A DNA stretch of 64,000 bases, taken from contig VSDK01002217.1 in NCBI GenBank assembly GCA_009767595.1, forward strand, positions 4,685 to 68,684. The letters are read 5' to 3'. Positions within the stretch are counted from its first letter, which is position 1. Each line of letters begins with the position of its first letter. Shown here one piece after another: positions 47,701 to 60,883 of the stretch. A program made the position numbers and the translations under genes. The stretch comes from Symbiodinium kawagutii. Its lineage: Eukaryota > Sar > Dinophyceae > Suessiales > Symbiodiniaceae. The notes under the pieces were generated by a model. That model saw only the letters and a list, made by a program, of their open reading frames with translations, made no database searches and was not told where the DNA came from.

Positions 47701-50700
47701 TGGTTAGTACAGGTAGTGGTCAGAAAAGGTTATTTGATGGTTACCAAGAATGGTTAATCATGATGGCAAATAGAGTTCAATGATCGTTGGCACTGTAATC
47801 CAAAGATACCAGGGAACAAACTTGTTCATCGTGGTTGATAGTATGGATGAATGCTTTGCAATGGCCTATGATGCTGAGTTGTGGCTACAGATGAATAATG
47901 CACAGCAAATGCGCGGTACATAATGGTGAGCCATGAGGAAGACGATGGTCAATGCGGTCAATGTTAGTTGCCCTGTGGGAGTCATCCTCTTGGGCAGTCA
48001 ACGCCCAACACCAGAACAGTAGTGTACATCTTTCCGATGTTTGAAACACCCAGCTGTTGTTTGTTACGGGATGAGCCAAACTGGTCACGGGTCAAACCAA
48101 CTGGGAGAAACTATGGATCCATGGCCATAGTAGCTCAGGATAGGGCTATTTTTCACGGCTTTTGTAAAGGTACAGCAGCTGTGAGAACCTGGCAGCCGTG
48201 TGTTGGTGGTGATACCAAGCAGTCGCCACGTGGTACCCTTGCCCATCCCAAAGATGGTATTTCCACTGGGTAATTGCAAGTAATGATGGCCTTATCATCA
48301 CTACTTCCGAGGGTTGTTTCAGTAGCATCACTCGCATCACCAATGTTAAGAGCTACAAGGGTTACCGATGGCTATCATCACTAGTCGTTAGTCGGCAGGT
48401 AGGTTGGTGGTTACGCTCCTCGGTTCTAGTCGAAAGCTCCGGAGATTGAGTCCAGAACCATTGGCCACAACCAGCCCTCAGAAAATTACAACCAGCATTG
48501 GTCATTGGAGTTCTTTGTTGTTATCACACATGGGTGTTTCTCCAAACACGGGATCCCCCAAATCATCCAAGCTTAACCATTGCAGTAATTATCAGTAATT
48601 AAAAGCCATCCATTTTTGGGGTCCCCGATTTGAGAAACCACCACATGTTGAGGTAAGCAGCCGATGAGTAGCGGGGTTTGTGAGGCTCGATGGTTGACGC
48701 TCACCCATAGTCACAGCCCAAGATCGCCCATGTGACCGCTTGGTGGGACTTGCTTTGTGAGGGTGAGGCTACCAGCACGGCCGGCTAACCGCCCGCATGG
48801 TCGGCTCACATTCTCTAGTTAGTTTTTTCCATTTGACTTATTATCGACCACTGTAATCCATGAACTAACCATGAATCATCGAGTAGCCTCTATCCATGAA
48901 ATCCGATACGTCATCATTACCATGCCCCACTATCCATATCATGCTGATCAACGGTGGCTTTAAGCCAACGTTAAGACACACACCCACGGTGTTCACATTC
49001 AGAACTCTTAACCCATCGGCCTTGTGGGGTTTGTTCCTCTGGGAGTAGCGGTTCACCACGCTCGTTGAAGACAGCAATCTGGCAGGGAGTACAACCACGA
49101 CCGGCTTTTGGAGGCTCTTGGAATCAAACAACCAGCATTGATCATTGCGCATCTGCACACATGCAGGAAATTATCACCATTGATTAATATTTAGTCATGG
49201 TTCATCAATCCATTCATATATTTTCTTCAATCAGCAAGGACCGTAGTTCGGTATTGACAATCATCAACCACCAGTAGCTAGTCACCATGGTAAAGCATCG
49301 CTATCCTGCATTAAGTGACGCATGGGATGTTTTGCAAGGGGAGGCCTGGGATACAAGATTGAAAGTGGGGCTGCAAATGGTTTAAAGTCTAAGGCTTGAA
49401 AGTAGTTTACTTCCGCCAAGCTCATGCACCGCAACATTGGCTGCTGCGCTCTGAGGATGAAAAGTAGGAATGATATATCCGGCCCATGAATGTGTGTATG
49501 GCGCGCCTCCAAAGTTCAGGAACTGTCCATGTGATTTCACACCGTTCCGCGGGCTCATGGCGGCACGCATCGTTGCCGCAACATGGCAGGACACGGGCGC
49601 GTGGCAAGCAGGGTTTTCAAGAAAGCCATGGCTGCTTGTGCTCCTTGAGCGATCGGTGAGAGCGGCTGAAGCTTTTTTGACAAGGATTTCCTTGCCAGAG
49701 CAAGCGCTTGCTTGTTTTTCCCCACCTGTCAGGTGAGGGTTGTTAGATTTTATCAGAGCTGTCTTCTCCTCCTCCTCCTCCTTCTTCTCCTTCTTCTCCT
49801 TCTCCTCGCCGGACCTCAACCACGACCATGCACGACTAGTGGTCGCTGCCGGACCTCAACCACGACCATGCACGACTAGTGGTCGCTGCCGGACCTCAAC
49901 CGCGAGGAAAGAACGTCAGAAAGAATCTCAGAAGAAATGTCAGGAAGAATGTCAGAAAGAATGTCAGAAGAAATGTCAAAAAGAATGCCCACCATCATCC
50001 GCCAATGGTCGCTGCCGGACCTCAACCACCACCATCCGCGGCCAGTGGTCGCTGCCGGACCTCACCCGCGAGGAAAGACTGTCAGAAAGAATGTCAGGAA
50101 GAATGCCAGAAAGAATGTCAGAGAGAATGCCAGAAGATATGTCAGAAGACATGTCAGAAAGAATGTCATAGGATATGTCAGAGAGAATGTCAAAAGGTAT
50201 GCCAGAAAGAATGTCAGAGAGAATGTCAGAAGATATGTCAGAAAGAATGTCAAAAGATATGCCAGAAAGAATGTCAGAGAGAATGTCGGAAGATATGTCA
50301 GAAGACATGTCAGAAAGAATGTCATAAGATATGTCAGAAGACATGTCAGAAATAATGTCAGAAGATATGTCAGAAAGAATGTCAAAAGATTTGCCAGAAA
50401 GAATGTCAGAAGATATGTCAGAAGACATGTCAGAAATAATGTCATAAGATATGTCAGAGAGAATGTCAGAGAGAATGTCAGAAGAGATGTCAGAAAGAAT
50501 GTCAGAAGAGATGTCAGAGAGAATGTCAATAGATATGCCAGAAAGAATGTCAGAGAGAATGTCAGAAGAGATGTCCGAAAGAATGTCAAAAGATATGCCA
50601 GAGAGAATGTCAGAAGATATGTCAGAAAGAATGTCAGAAGATATGTCAGAGAGAATGTCAAAAGATATGCCAGAAAGAATGTCCGACTAGAAAGTTGTCA

Positions 50701-53314
50701 GAAAGAACGTCAGAAGATGTGCCAGAAAGAATGTCAGAAGATATGTCAGAAGGTATGCCAGAGAGAATGTCAGAAGATATGTCAGAAAGAATGTCAGAAG
50801 ATATGTCGGAGAGAGTGTCAGACAAAAGTGGAGGCAACAAGCGATGTTGACATGACATGGTGGGGATAACTCGAAGTAAAGTAATTGTGCTATTTTGTGC
50901 TTACTGACGCGTCAATTTTTTTTCCCCTGGCTCCAATCACTCGCGCGCAAGTGCTCTGTCAGACCGGCATTCAAGCAAACGTTCCCCTCGCCCACTTCCC
51001 CCACAATAAAGTGCGTGAAAACTGACGTTGTTTCTGGCCCTGCCTATTCTCATTGCAGGCAATCAAGGCGGCCATCTTCTCTACCCATCACTGTTTTGAA
51101 GCATTCTCAGACCCCTTCTGACCTTAGATGCCGCGAGAACATGTTCTTGTGAACCCTTCATTCTCCTTATGACGTGAACGTTTAAGGAGCCGGTCGACTG
51201 ATAAAACTTTGGTTTAGGTTTTCCTATATAGGTTTGACTGAAACAAGGAGTCGAACCAAGCGACTACACCACCCCGGTGGCAAATGCACCATCTGTTTGC
51301 GTTGGCCATGGGTAGCTTCCAATCTCAAGCTTCGATTGCTTCGATTCAGTGCCCAGGCGATCTGATGCAGACGTGGGAGGAGATTCCCGAGGATGAAAAA
51401 GCTTTCCAACTTCGCTTGATGGAGGCAAGGATGCGGACGTGGATGGCAGGTCTCCGCAATTGTTGATGATGATTAGTCATGGGTGGCCATGGTGGTCGAT
51501 CATTGCCAAAAATGGTTAGTGCCGGAAAAAATGATGAGGAAAGGGTCACCAACAGAGGAAGATCTCCAGTATAGTTTCTTAACGCAGATGCGCAATCAAG
51601 AGGTTTGTCGATAACTACTGCAAAATCTGCTGGTTTGCCCTCTACTAAATCAACCTGGAACACCATGTTTTACAGGCAAAACCAGCTATAAGTGGTGAAA
51701 TTTCCACGCAACTAGGTGAGTTTGCCGGAGAACATCCGCATTGATTTGGTTGTTCACCTACGACTAGTGATCGGTTCGTGCGGTCAGCTTTTCAAACATG
51801 AGATCACTTCTCGGTTCCAGGGGAACCCCCTGAAACGAGAAGACTTTCAGCTCTTGGATTCACATGGAGGCCCCCAATGCCATGGCATGGATTCTTTGGT
51901 AAAACATTGAGATCATTTACCACCATTTTCAATCTAGTTGGTGGTTTGAAAAAGTGCTTCCCTAGTATTAACAAATGGTTAGTTGAGTGATTGATATTTA
52001 TCAGAGGGGTTGAAACCACCAACCAGTAAATGGTTAATAATGATCGTTGCTAGCGATTCACATCCGTTAACCATTTATCAACAATAGCCTCTATTATGAA
52101 CCGTCATTAACCATCCGTTCACCCTCATCAACCATCACTCAACCATCATTATATAACCATCATGCCATTTTTAATCATCATTATCCATCAAACTAACCAT
52201 GTTAAGCATCAAACTGACCATCAAACTACCCCTGAAGTCGTTGGGCTGCCATTTAGGACCCTTCAAAAAATGAATCCTGGCAGCGACCTCTAGGTCTATG
52301 CAGGCTACTTGGAACACACCGACACGCAAGATGGCAAGGTCATTGAAGAGTTGGAACGCCAAGGCGCTAGGGGGCCACGCCAAGAGCTGGTGGTGAAGTG
52401 ATGGTGAATGGTTGGCATTTAGTGGTTCCTAGTACTAAAATCAATGGTGTACCATTGAACAAACTGGATCATTGGTGAAAAAAATCATGCTTAAGATTGA
52501 TGGTTCATGGATATCACTTTTCAATGATCATTTCCGATCATGCTGATCGCAAAGCTTCACGGTCCCGGTTCAGCTTGCTGTTCATCAGCTCGTCACTGGT
52601 GCTGTTGCTGGTCATCGGATGGGACAAATTTTCCAAGACACGCCCGTTATTAGCCGCAGTTTTCACCATCGCTAAGCATCACTAGTCATCATTAACCATC
52701 ACTAGCCATCATCAAAGCCAATATATGTACATGTATCCATATCATTTGCCATGATCCACCACTCATCAGCCACAGTTTTCACTATCGCTAGCCATCATCA
52801 CAAGCCTATGACCATAAAGTGGCTTTTGGAGAACGCTCAGTTGCTGTTGCTGATTTGTCACCATTGCTTTTACTTTCAGATGCGACCATAGCAATGGTGA
52901 ATTCATATTCGTTAAAAGGGGATAGTATCACTTGGTTGGTTGGTTGGTTGGTTGGTTGGTTGGTTGGTTGGTTGGTTGGTTGGTTGGTTGGTTGGTTGGT
53001 ATACAGGAATTCCTTGTTTAAACCACCAATTGTGGGGGTCTCCTGGGGTAATTTTCCCATCAACCATTTCTGGGATAGGTAACAACTACATAAGAGCTAT
53101 AGATGTGGTTCATAAATTGATCAATACTAATGGTAATTGTTGTTGTGACATCAAATGGGCGTTTTGCTCCTCCTGCAACTGGTTCTTCAAGAGGACTACA
53201 AACCCATTAGCATGGGAAGATTGTTGTGTGATCCAAAAACCATCGCCTCCTGAACAATTCCCAACTTGAATATCACTTGTTGGCTGGATCCCTGCTGTCC
53301 TCATCTTGTTCTTC

Positions 53315-53364
<50 letters not shown>

Positions 53365-56300
53365 GACTACCAGTACAGTTTAGTATGAACCACTGGTGAA
53401 TATGGCTCAGCCAGTCACCGGTGGATCCACCATCTTCGTTTGCTGCGGCTGCAGATGTTCCTAGGGGGGCACACCCCATGAATTCACCATCGATTGACCG
53501 TCAGTTCTTAGTCAACCGGAACCATTACAGTAACATCAATTCAGCACCCTCAACTTTTATTGTTTATGCAAGTTAGGGTAGTCCTGAAGCATCAATTCTA
53601 ACTGTTAGTTGACTACTTCATGATTATTTGTGAGTTGGTTCAGCTCAATTGACCCTCAACTCAACTGTTGAAGTTGGTTGGGTACTCACCAACGATCAAT
53701 TATGAACCATCAATTTTAACCCAAACTATTTATTCCATGACTTCGCCACCCTCATACTTTTTCGCCATTTTCCCCGTAGCGTTGTCCCGAGGCACACTGG
53801 TGCAGGTTTGTTCAACAACCGTTCCCTGTTAATTAAGGAGATTCCATCAACAACCATACCCATGGAACTACCACCATTCATTAGATAAACCGCGGGTTAG
53901 CATTAACCACACTTCGCAGGTTCAACAACCATTTCCCATCAATATCTATCAATACTAATCCTGGATTCATAACCATCAACTAAGCCATTGATTCGCGCCA
54001 TCCATTGATCCGCAGGTTTGTTCAACAACCATTCCCTGTCAATACTAATCCTGGATTCATAAACCATAGCTTAGGATCAACCATCGATTAATAACCATCA
54101 AATGGTACCATCGATGAATTTTCATCGATGAATAACCATCAATGAAGCCATCAATGAAGCCATAAATGAAGCCATCAATGAAGCCATCCATTGATTCGCA
54201 GGTTTGTTTAACAACCATTTCCTATCACTACTAATCCTGGATGAGTAAAGCCCACCATCAACCATTGATTCGCTCCATCCTTCCTTGATCCGCAGCTTCG
54301 TCCACCTGGCTGTGAGTCAAAACCCCGTACCCCTGGTTCCCCTATCAGTAATCATTGTTTTCCCTTGTTGTTGTTGGTCATTATCCCCCATTAGTTGGTT
54401 GGTTAACTGCTTGACCCATAGCCACCTGGAACGCCAGGTTTGTTCAACAACACCTTGGTGATCTACATCCTGGGCGACAACGGTGCCTCCGCGGAGGGCT
54501 TCCATGGAACCATCGACGAGTTGCTGACGGAGAACTCCCTGCCCAACACGGCGCAGCAGCAGATGGAGGCGAGGCAGTGGCGGCGCAGGCGTGGTGAGGT
54601 CATGGTTGGTAGTTGTTCATGATGGTTATACTAGAGGTTTGATGATGGTGAACTACAGGTTTGATGATGGTTGTACTAGAGGTTTAATGATGGTGAATTA
54701 CAGGGTTGATGATGGTTATACTAGAGGTTTGATGATGGTGAATTACAGGGTTGATGATGGTTGTACTAGAGGTTTAATGATGGTGAATTACAGGTTTGAT
54801 GATGGTTGTACTAGAGGTTTAATGATGGTGAATTACAGGGTTGATGATGGTGAATTACAGGATTAGTGATGGTGAATTACAGGTTTGATGATGGTGAATA
54901 GCAGGTTTAATGAATGAACCAACAAGTAATGGTTATACCATCATTGTTGTAACAATGATGGTTGTGGTTATAAACCAGTTCGATGGTTATACAGGTTTAA
55001 CGATGGTGAGCCAACAACAATAGAGACATAGCTGATATGACCAACAATCAACGATAGCAGGGATTAGTGATGGCCAATTATGGTAAGTAATAGTTACCGG
55101 AATGATGGTGGTAAAAAAGGTTCAATGATGTTCAACGCTGGTTCATATTGTTGGAAACTGGTGCTTGTTTGAGATTGCGGTAGTACGGATTCATGGAAAA
55201 TTGGTTGTTGAGAATGGTGAGTTAATTGTTTGTCACTAGTAGCCCAGCGGACGACGTTGCTTTTTGTCGTTTTCTGTTGGGCTTTGGCCGTTCATAGGCA
55301 CTATCCTGTTCGGAACATAGACCTTTCCAGCAGAGCAGGAGCTAATAACCTTTCGCCATTTATGAAGCATTTATGGCCAATTCTCAATACTGTACAGAAG
55401 CCCTATTAACCAGCGGGGTGTCAGCTTGGTATATGCCATTTTATGAGCCAGTGCACGTGGATGGTTATGATGGCTAATAATCACCAATGAATTACAGCCA
55501 ACAGTACAGTAAGGCCTATTACTATCCCACGAGTCGTTTCACGGGTGCGACCCAACCTCACTACCAAGCACCAGCAGTGCACAACAAATGGTGCTTTAAG
55601 AGGGTTTGGGAACCAGGACCAGCAAGAGTAACTAGAAGTCTTGAAAAGTTGGATCAGGGCTTGATATCTTTTGCAGTTGGATTGATGCATTGAAATATGG
55701 CTCTGGGTCAGTTCACCCTGTACCCCAAAGGGCGCCCCTCGTATAAGCATTGGTTCTTTATGAAATTGGCAGGCTAAGAACCCCTTGAAGTCATTGATGG
55801 TATCCCTTATTATTAACCACTATGATTCCCCACTATTCACCATTATCAACGGCTGGTCAAGAACCACCAGCTAAGAGTGGTTGGTTAACTGCTTGACCCA
55901 CAACCGGTGTTGCTCCTCACCCTCAGGTGTTGAACAAGGACTTCGGTGGTTTGGATGCCCTAGGCTCCAAGGTGGTCGAGCCCTGGCAGGACTTGTGGAC
56001 TTTCCGTGCTGCCATTGTGGTGACAGCTAAGGACACATCTGGCTGCTTAATGTTTGTATATCTATGGTGTAACTCAAGTGTTGTTGGGGCTTTTCCGAAA
56101 TCGAAAAGAGATTTTGCGATTGTTGGGAAGATATACAAGCATTTACGGGCATTCAAAAATCTAGGAATCATTGAGCGAATCATTTCGAGGTGCTGTTCCA
56201 AAGCCATCTTTTTTTTTTCCGGTGCATGAGACTCGAAACAACATCCACCCCCCAAATGACTTGCTTTCCAGCTGAGGAGCAATATTCTTCACTATATAAG

Positions 56301-59300
56301 CATTAGCAACCACCAGTTCAATCACCAGTGTTGTCCGCGTGAGTCACAGTAAGCCCTCAGCAATTTCCACCAACATCCAGCATCATCAACCAACATCCAT
56401 CAGCTGAAAATCACAGCAACATGAAGCATCATCATCACTCGGATGTGTATTCCCACGGCTCGCGCCGGAAGCTTTCGAAAAAATGGTTGCCAGCTTCCCC
56501 TACCGTCGTTTCGGTTCACGGGGTCAGGGGTCAGCGCTCCCGGGGAACGGGTCAGCGGCGTCCCCTGCTGGTGGTCATCGCCACCAAGGACAACATGTAC
56601 CACAGCAGCTGGGCCTGGGCCCTGGACACGCCCTTCAAAAGCACCAAGTTGGTGGCAGCGCACTTCGGTGGCACGCGGACGCCCATGGCCATGTCGTGGC
56701 CCAAGGTGGGGCCGGAGGGCCAGCTGGCTGGTGAGGCTGTGGCTTGAGCTGTTGTAAGATTTGGGGATGCTGATCCTGGTGGAGAATGATTGGAGGGGTC
56801 AACTATGGTCAAGGTTGAGCTTGATCTCATGAAAATGAAACAGTGCTTTAGCGACGGTGAGCTTGCTCCTTCGATAGATGCGGGGTTCGTGTTGGTTTCG
56901 AAACATCTACTTGTGTCAACAGTGAAATCATACGTTCCTATGGTGACCATAAAGCAGACCTCAAAAGTACAGGTTTGCCCTTTGGAAATGAACAGCCGCC
57001 ACTGTAGCAAGTTGAACAGTGATAGTGTCTCAGCATCCTTATCTTATCCGCCAAGTTGGGATATCACTGGCCAAACAGGGTGACTCACGCTACCAAAAGC
57101 GTGTATGGCAGACCATGGCGGCAGGAGCAAGAAAACCTGTGGCACTCCCAACTAGATACATAGTTGTTGTTTTATAAACGATTCAGCTGTGGCAGTAACA
57201 AGAGCCATTCATTCATGTTATATAAATCAGTTGAACAATGATTGATGCATTAAGGTGTATTAGTCGTCAACTATCATTCAGCAAATCTTGATAGACATTG
57301 TTTATCTTTGTTGGAAAAACACTGATGGTTGCATTAGTAAACTACACTTGCATGAGTCGACTATTGACATAAGTAATTGTATCCATGCTAGTCATATTAT
57401 GTGTATGTATACCAGTCAAAATTACATGGGTCAATCATTGACGTACTCAATTCTGCCTGCACCAGTGATATAACCATAGCGGTCAACGATCAGCTATACC
57501 AGGTTGCATTCATCAACTCACCATTCGTTGGGGTTGTGACTTTGCGAGCTCAGTGATGTGGCTGCCACAAGTGACCTTGTGAACCATTGCGGTAATCAAC
57601 AACCAAGTCGTGCTTATCGATTGTACATTCCTTCATGTTACTGGCTATGATATCCCAAAATCACTAAACGTATTGATTAATCATTCGTAGTCATTTTTGA
57701 TCATTGTTGAGAATTGCCGCCGTAAACCAGGATTGATCGTTTTTGCCATTGATCCATACGCAATTGATTTCACTATATAATCGAATAATCATTAGTCGTT
57801 CTTTTTTGATCAATAAACTGCCATACATATCTATTAATAGTATCGGTTGATAATTGCGATTATTGGTCATCCTTTGTTCTTCATTATTGGTAGTTACTCA
57901 TCAGTCCTTTGTCCACACGTTCACAATCACTAACCTCAGGCGATCCGCCTGTGTTTCAGTCTCACGTCTCACCACTCTGCACCATCGGGATACAACCCAC
58001 CGCACGACGTAATAGAAATGGCCCAGCTAGTCATGAACCCACTCACAAGTGGCATTTCACCACGAACCCACATTCTTCACCACTCGTCAATCATTATTTG
58101 ATCGGAACTCTCTAGTTGAAATTAACCATGATGAACGGTAGGGCATCCATCGTCAACCAAGTCCCGCATCTTTCAAAATCATCTAGAACTTGTATTTGTC
58201 AACCGACCATCACGAACCGTTATCAACTATTATGCACCATTACGCTCCATTATTAAACATTATCAGCAAGTGTCATTATTGGCATTTTAGAAGCCTCATC
58301 ACGTGCAAGCCAACCAACACCAACCATCCAGTCACCACTTGATTAGATAAGAAGCATTGTGATTCATCCGCAGTGGACAACAAACGATCATTGATCATCA
58401 ACAACAAGCAATGATGGCTCATCAATTGCCAACCATTCCCATGAATGAGCATGATTAACCACTATTGACCAATAACAATCCAGCAATCACTTGTGAACTA
58501 ACCCTTATCAATCCACCTGTAACAAGAGCCCATGATTGACCTTTGCCAACCATTATCAACCAATCAGCAACCTTTCTGATCCATTATGAACTATTAGGTC
58601 ATCAAGTAACCATTAGGTTCATATTGAGTAACCATGATTCTGGCTGATAATGATTGGGCCATCCATTATATAAATAACCATGATCAGTCAGAATAATCAA
58701 TGGCCAATATCAACAATTATCAACTATACTATGGATGATCATCAATCATCAATTGGCAATGATAAATCATTATCAACCAGAAACAGCTATGATCAGTCAA
58801 CCAATAGCCAATCATTGAGCACTTGTGAATTTACGCTTATCAATCAATCATTAGTCATTAAGTAACCATTATCAGCCAGAATATGCTATGATTAGCCAAC
58901 CGAAACAATTAACCATCAAGCCATCATTGAGTGGCCAGTACCTACCATTAAGTAATAATTTAAGTAACCACTAGTCATATAATGATGGCTGGCGAACCAA
59001 TAATGGCTAAACTCATTACGATTATTGATCCCCATAGCCACGAAGTAACCATTAGCCAGTCACTAAAGCAACCATTAGTTGCCACTACCATTCTTATTTT
59101 AGTGGCCGTTAACAATATTTAGTGGCATTAATTTTGATGAATGGTCCCTTTCTGGGTCATTAGTAGCCATTACCATTAGCTGGCAACCATACCATCAGCA
59201 ATAACCATGGCTACTCAGTCATAAAGTAACCATTAGTCATCACTAAGCTGAGTACTAGCCACTAAGTAACCATTAGTTGCCACTAAGTAACCATTAGTTG

Positions 59301-60494
59301 CCATCAAGACACCCTTCGCCAACCCAGCCTTCGCCACAGCGTTGCCGTCACCTTCGCCTTGGCAGGTGATTCAGCACGACACCACGCCGCGGTCCCAGTT
59401 CCATCACGTCTGCGACATTGCCCCCACTATCTACGAGGCGTTCTGGGAAGTTGTAGGGGAACCCGTAGTTCATTAGTGGCTTAACCAGTCTTAACCATTG
59501 TCATTCAGTTTTAAGAATGGCTATTCATGGCCAATTCCTTGTTAATGATGATCATTGATGGTTGATAGTGGTTAATAGTGCCTGTTTATGGCCAATGAAT
59601 CATCGATTAATAGTCATCACTGGTGGTTAAGAATGGTTACTGACGGCTAGCAACGCTTCGAATGATGGCTACCAATGGGCAAAACAAGGACACTTGGTTG
59701 ATGCACTCTGGTGAACTAACAAGGCTTTTCCCAGCGGACTTTTCTTTGAAAAATATGGTAATTTTCTGTTGCGAACTGTTAGTTTACCGGAGGGTACACC
59801 GGTGGAAAATGGCTTGAAAATGGCGCATCTCGTTGGTGATAAGTATAGGACCAAGCGAAGGGGCCCCGCAAGGCATGGGGCACCGACCAAATCGCTGGGC
59901 AGATGGGATCCATGTCATGCCAACCTTTTTTCAGCAGAGAAGGCACAGGTGAAGGGCGGTGAAGGGTCCTTCATTGTGGTCAGTAATGATCAAGAGTAAT
60001 AGTTTCTAAGGCCAAACCTTAAGCAAGAATCAAGAGTGGTAACTATCATCAACAATGATTGACCATCCATTGGCGGTCATTAAGGCCAATAGTGATTAAT
60101 ATTGGTTTGTCATGGCTAAGTAATGGTTTACAATTATGAAAATTTTTATCAGAAACTCCAATACTTGTTGGTGGTTTCAATTACTTTGCTTATGTTCCCC
60201 GGGATTAACAAATGATTGGCTGGTTGACAAGCATATTTTTCGTAGGGGTGGTTCAACCACCAACAAGAATAGTGGCGATGTTTCAACAACTCCGCTGTCC
60301 TGTTGGCCTGTGCGCAGAAGGTCTATGGGGTGCCAACAACCCTTGGGAACATTTATCACCCAGCATCCATGGAGCTGTCGTCTGCTGTGGCTTTATCCAT
60401 TGTACGTATCATCGGTGTGCATCTATCCATCTACCCATCTATTAAGTACCCGTTTGCCTATCTGGCGATCTATCTATGTATCTATCTGTGTATG

Positions 60495-60525
<31 letters not shown>

Positions 60526-60548
60526 GTATCTATCTATCTATCTATCTG

Positions 60549-60580
<32 letters not shown>

Positions 60581-60849
60581 CTTATCTTCCTACCTGCCTA
60601 TCTAGCTATCTATCTACCAGACGTATATGAATGTTTTGTATCTATTCTATCCTACCCTTTCTTATCTTATCCTATTCCATTCTACTCTACTCTATTCTAT
60701 TCTATTCTACTCTACTCTATTCTATTGTACGCTATTCCATTTTCATTATTCAAATGTGCATGCGGATAAATGTATCATGATAATTGAACCATATACACAT
60801 ATATAGGTATACATATATTTACATGTATGTGAATATATAGATTTTTTAG

Positions 60850-60883
<34 letters not shown>

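Noticed and set aside
49937-50869. 310-codon ORF as a gene
   Set aside because: It spans two minisatellites, has no domain and lies inside an intron; kept only as a repeat and a finding.
52819-53269. ORFs with repeated WLVG or NQPT
   Set aside because: Frames of the TTGG repeat.
54307-54424. Family B copies as CRISPR-like repeats
   Set aside because: They are spread over tens of kb, palindromic over the whole length, in both orientations, without spacers of constant size.
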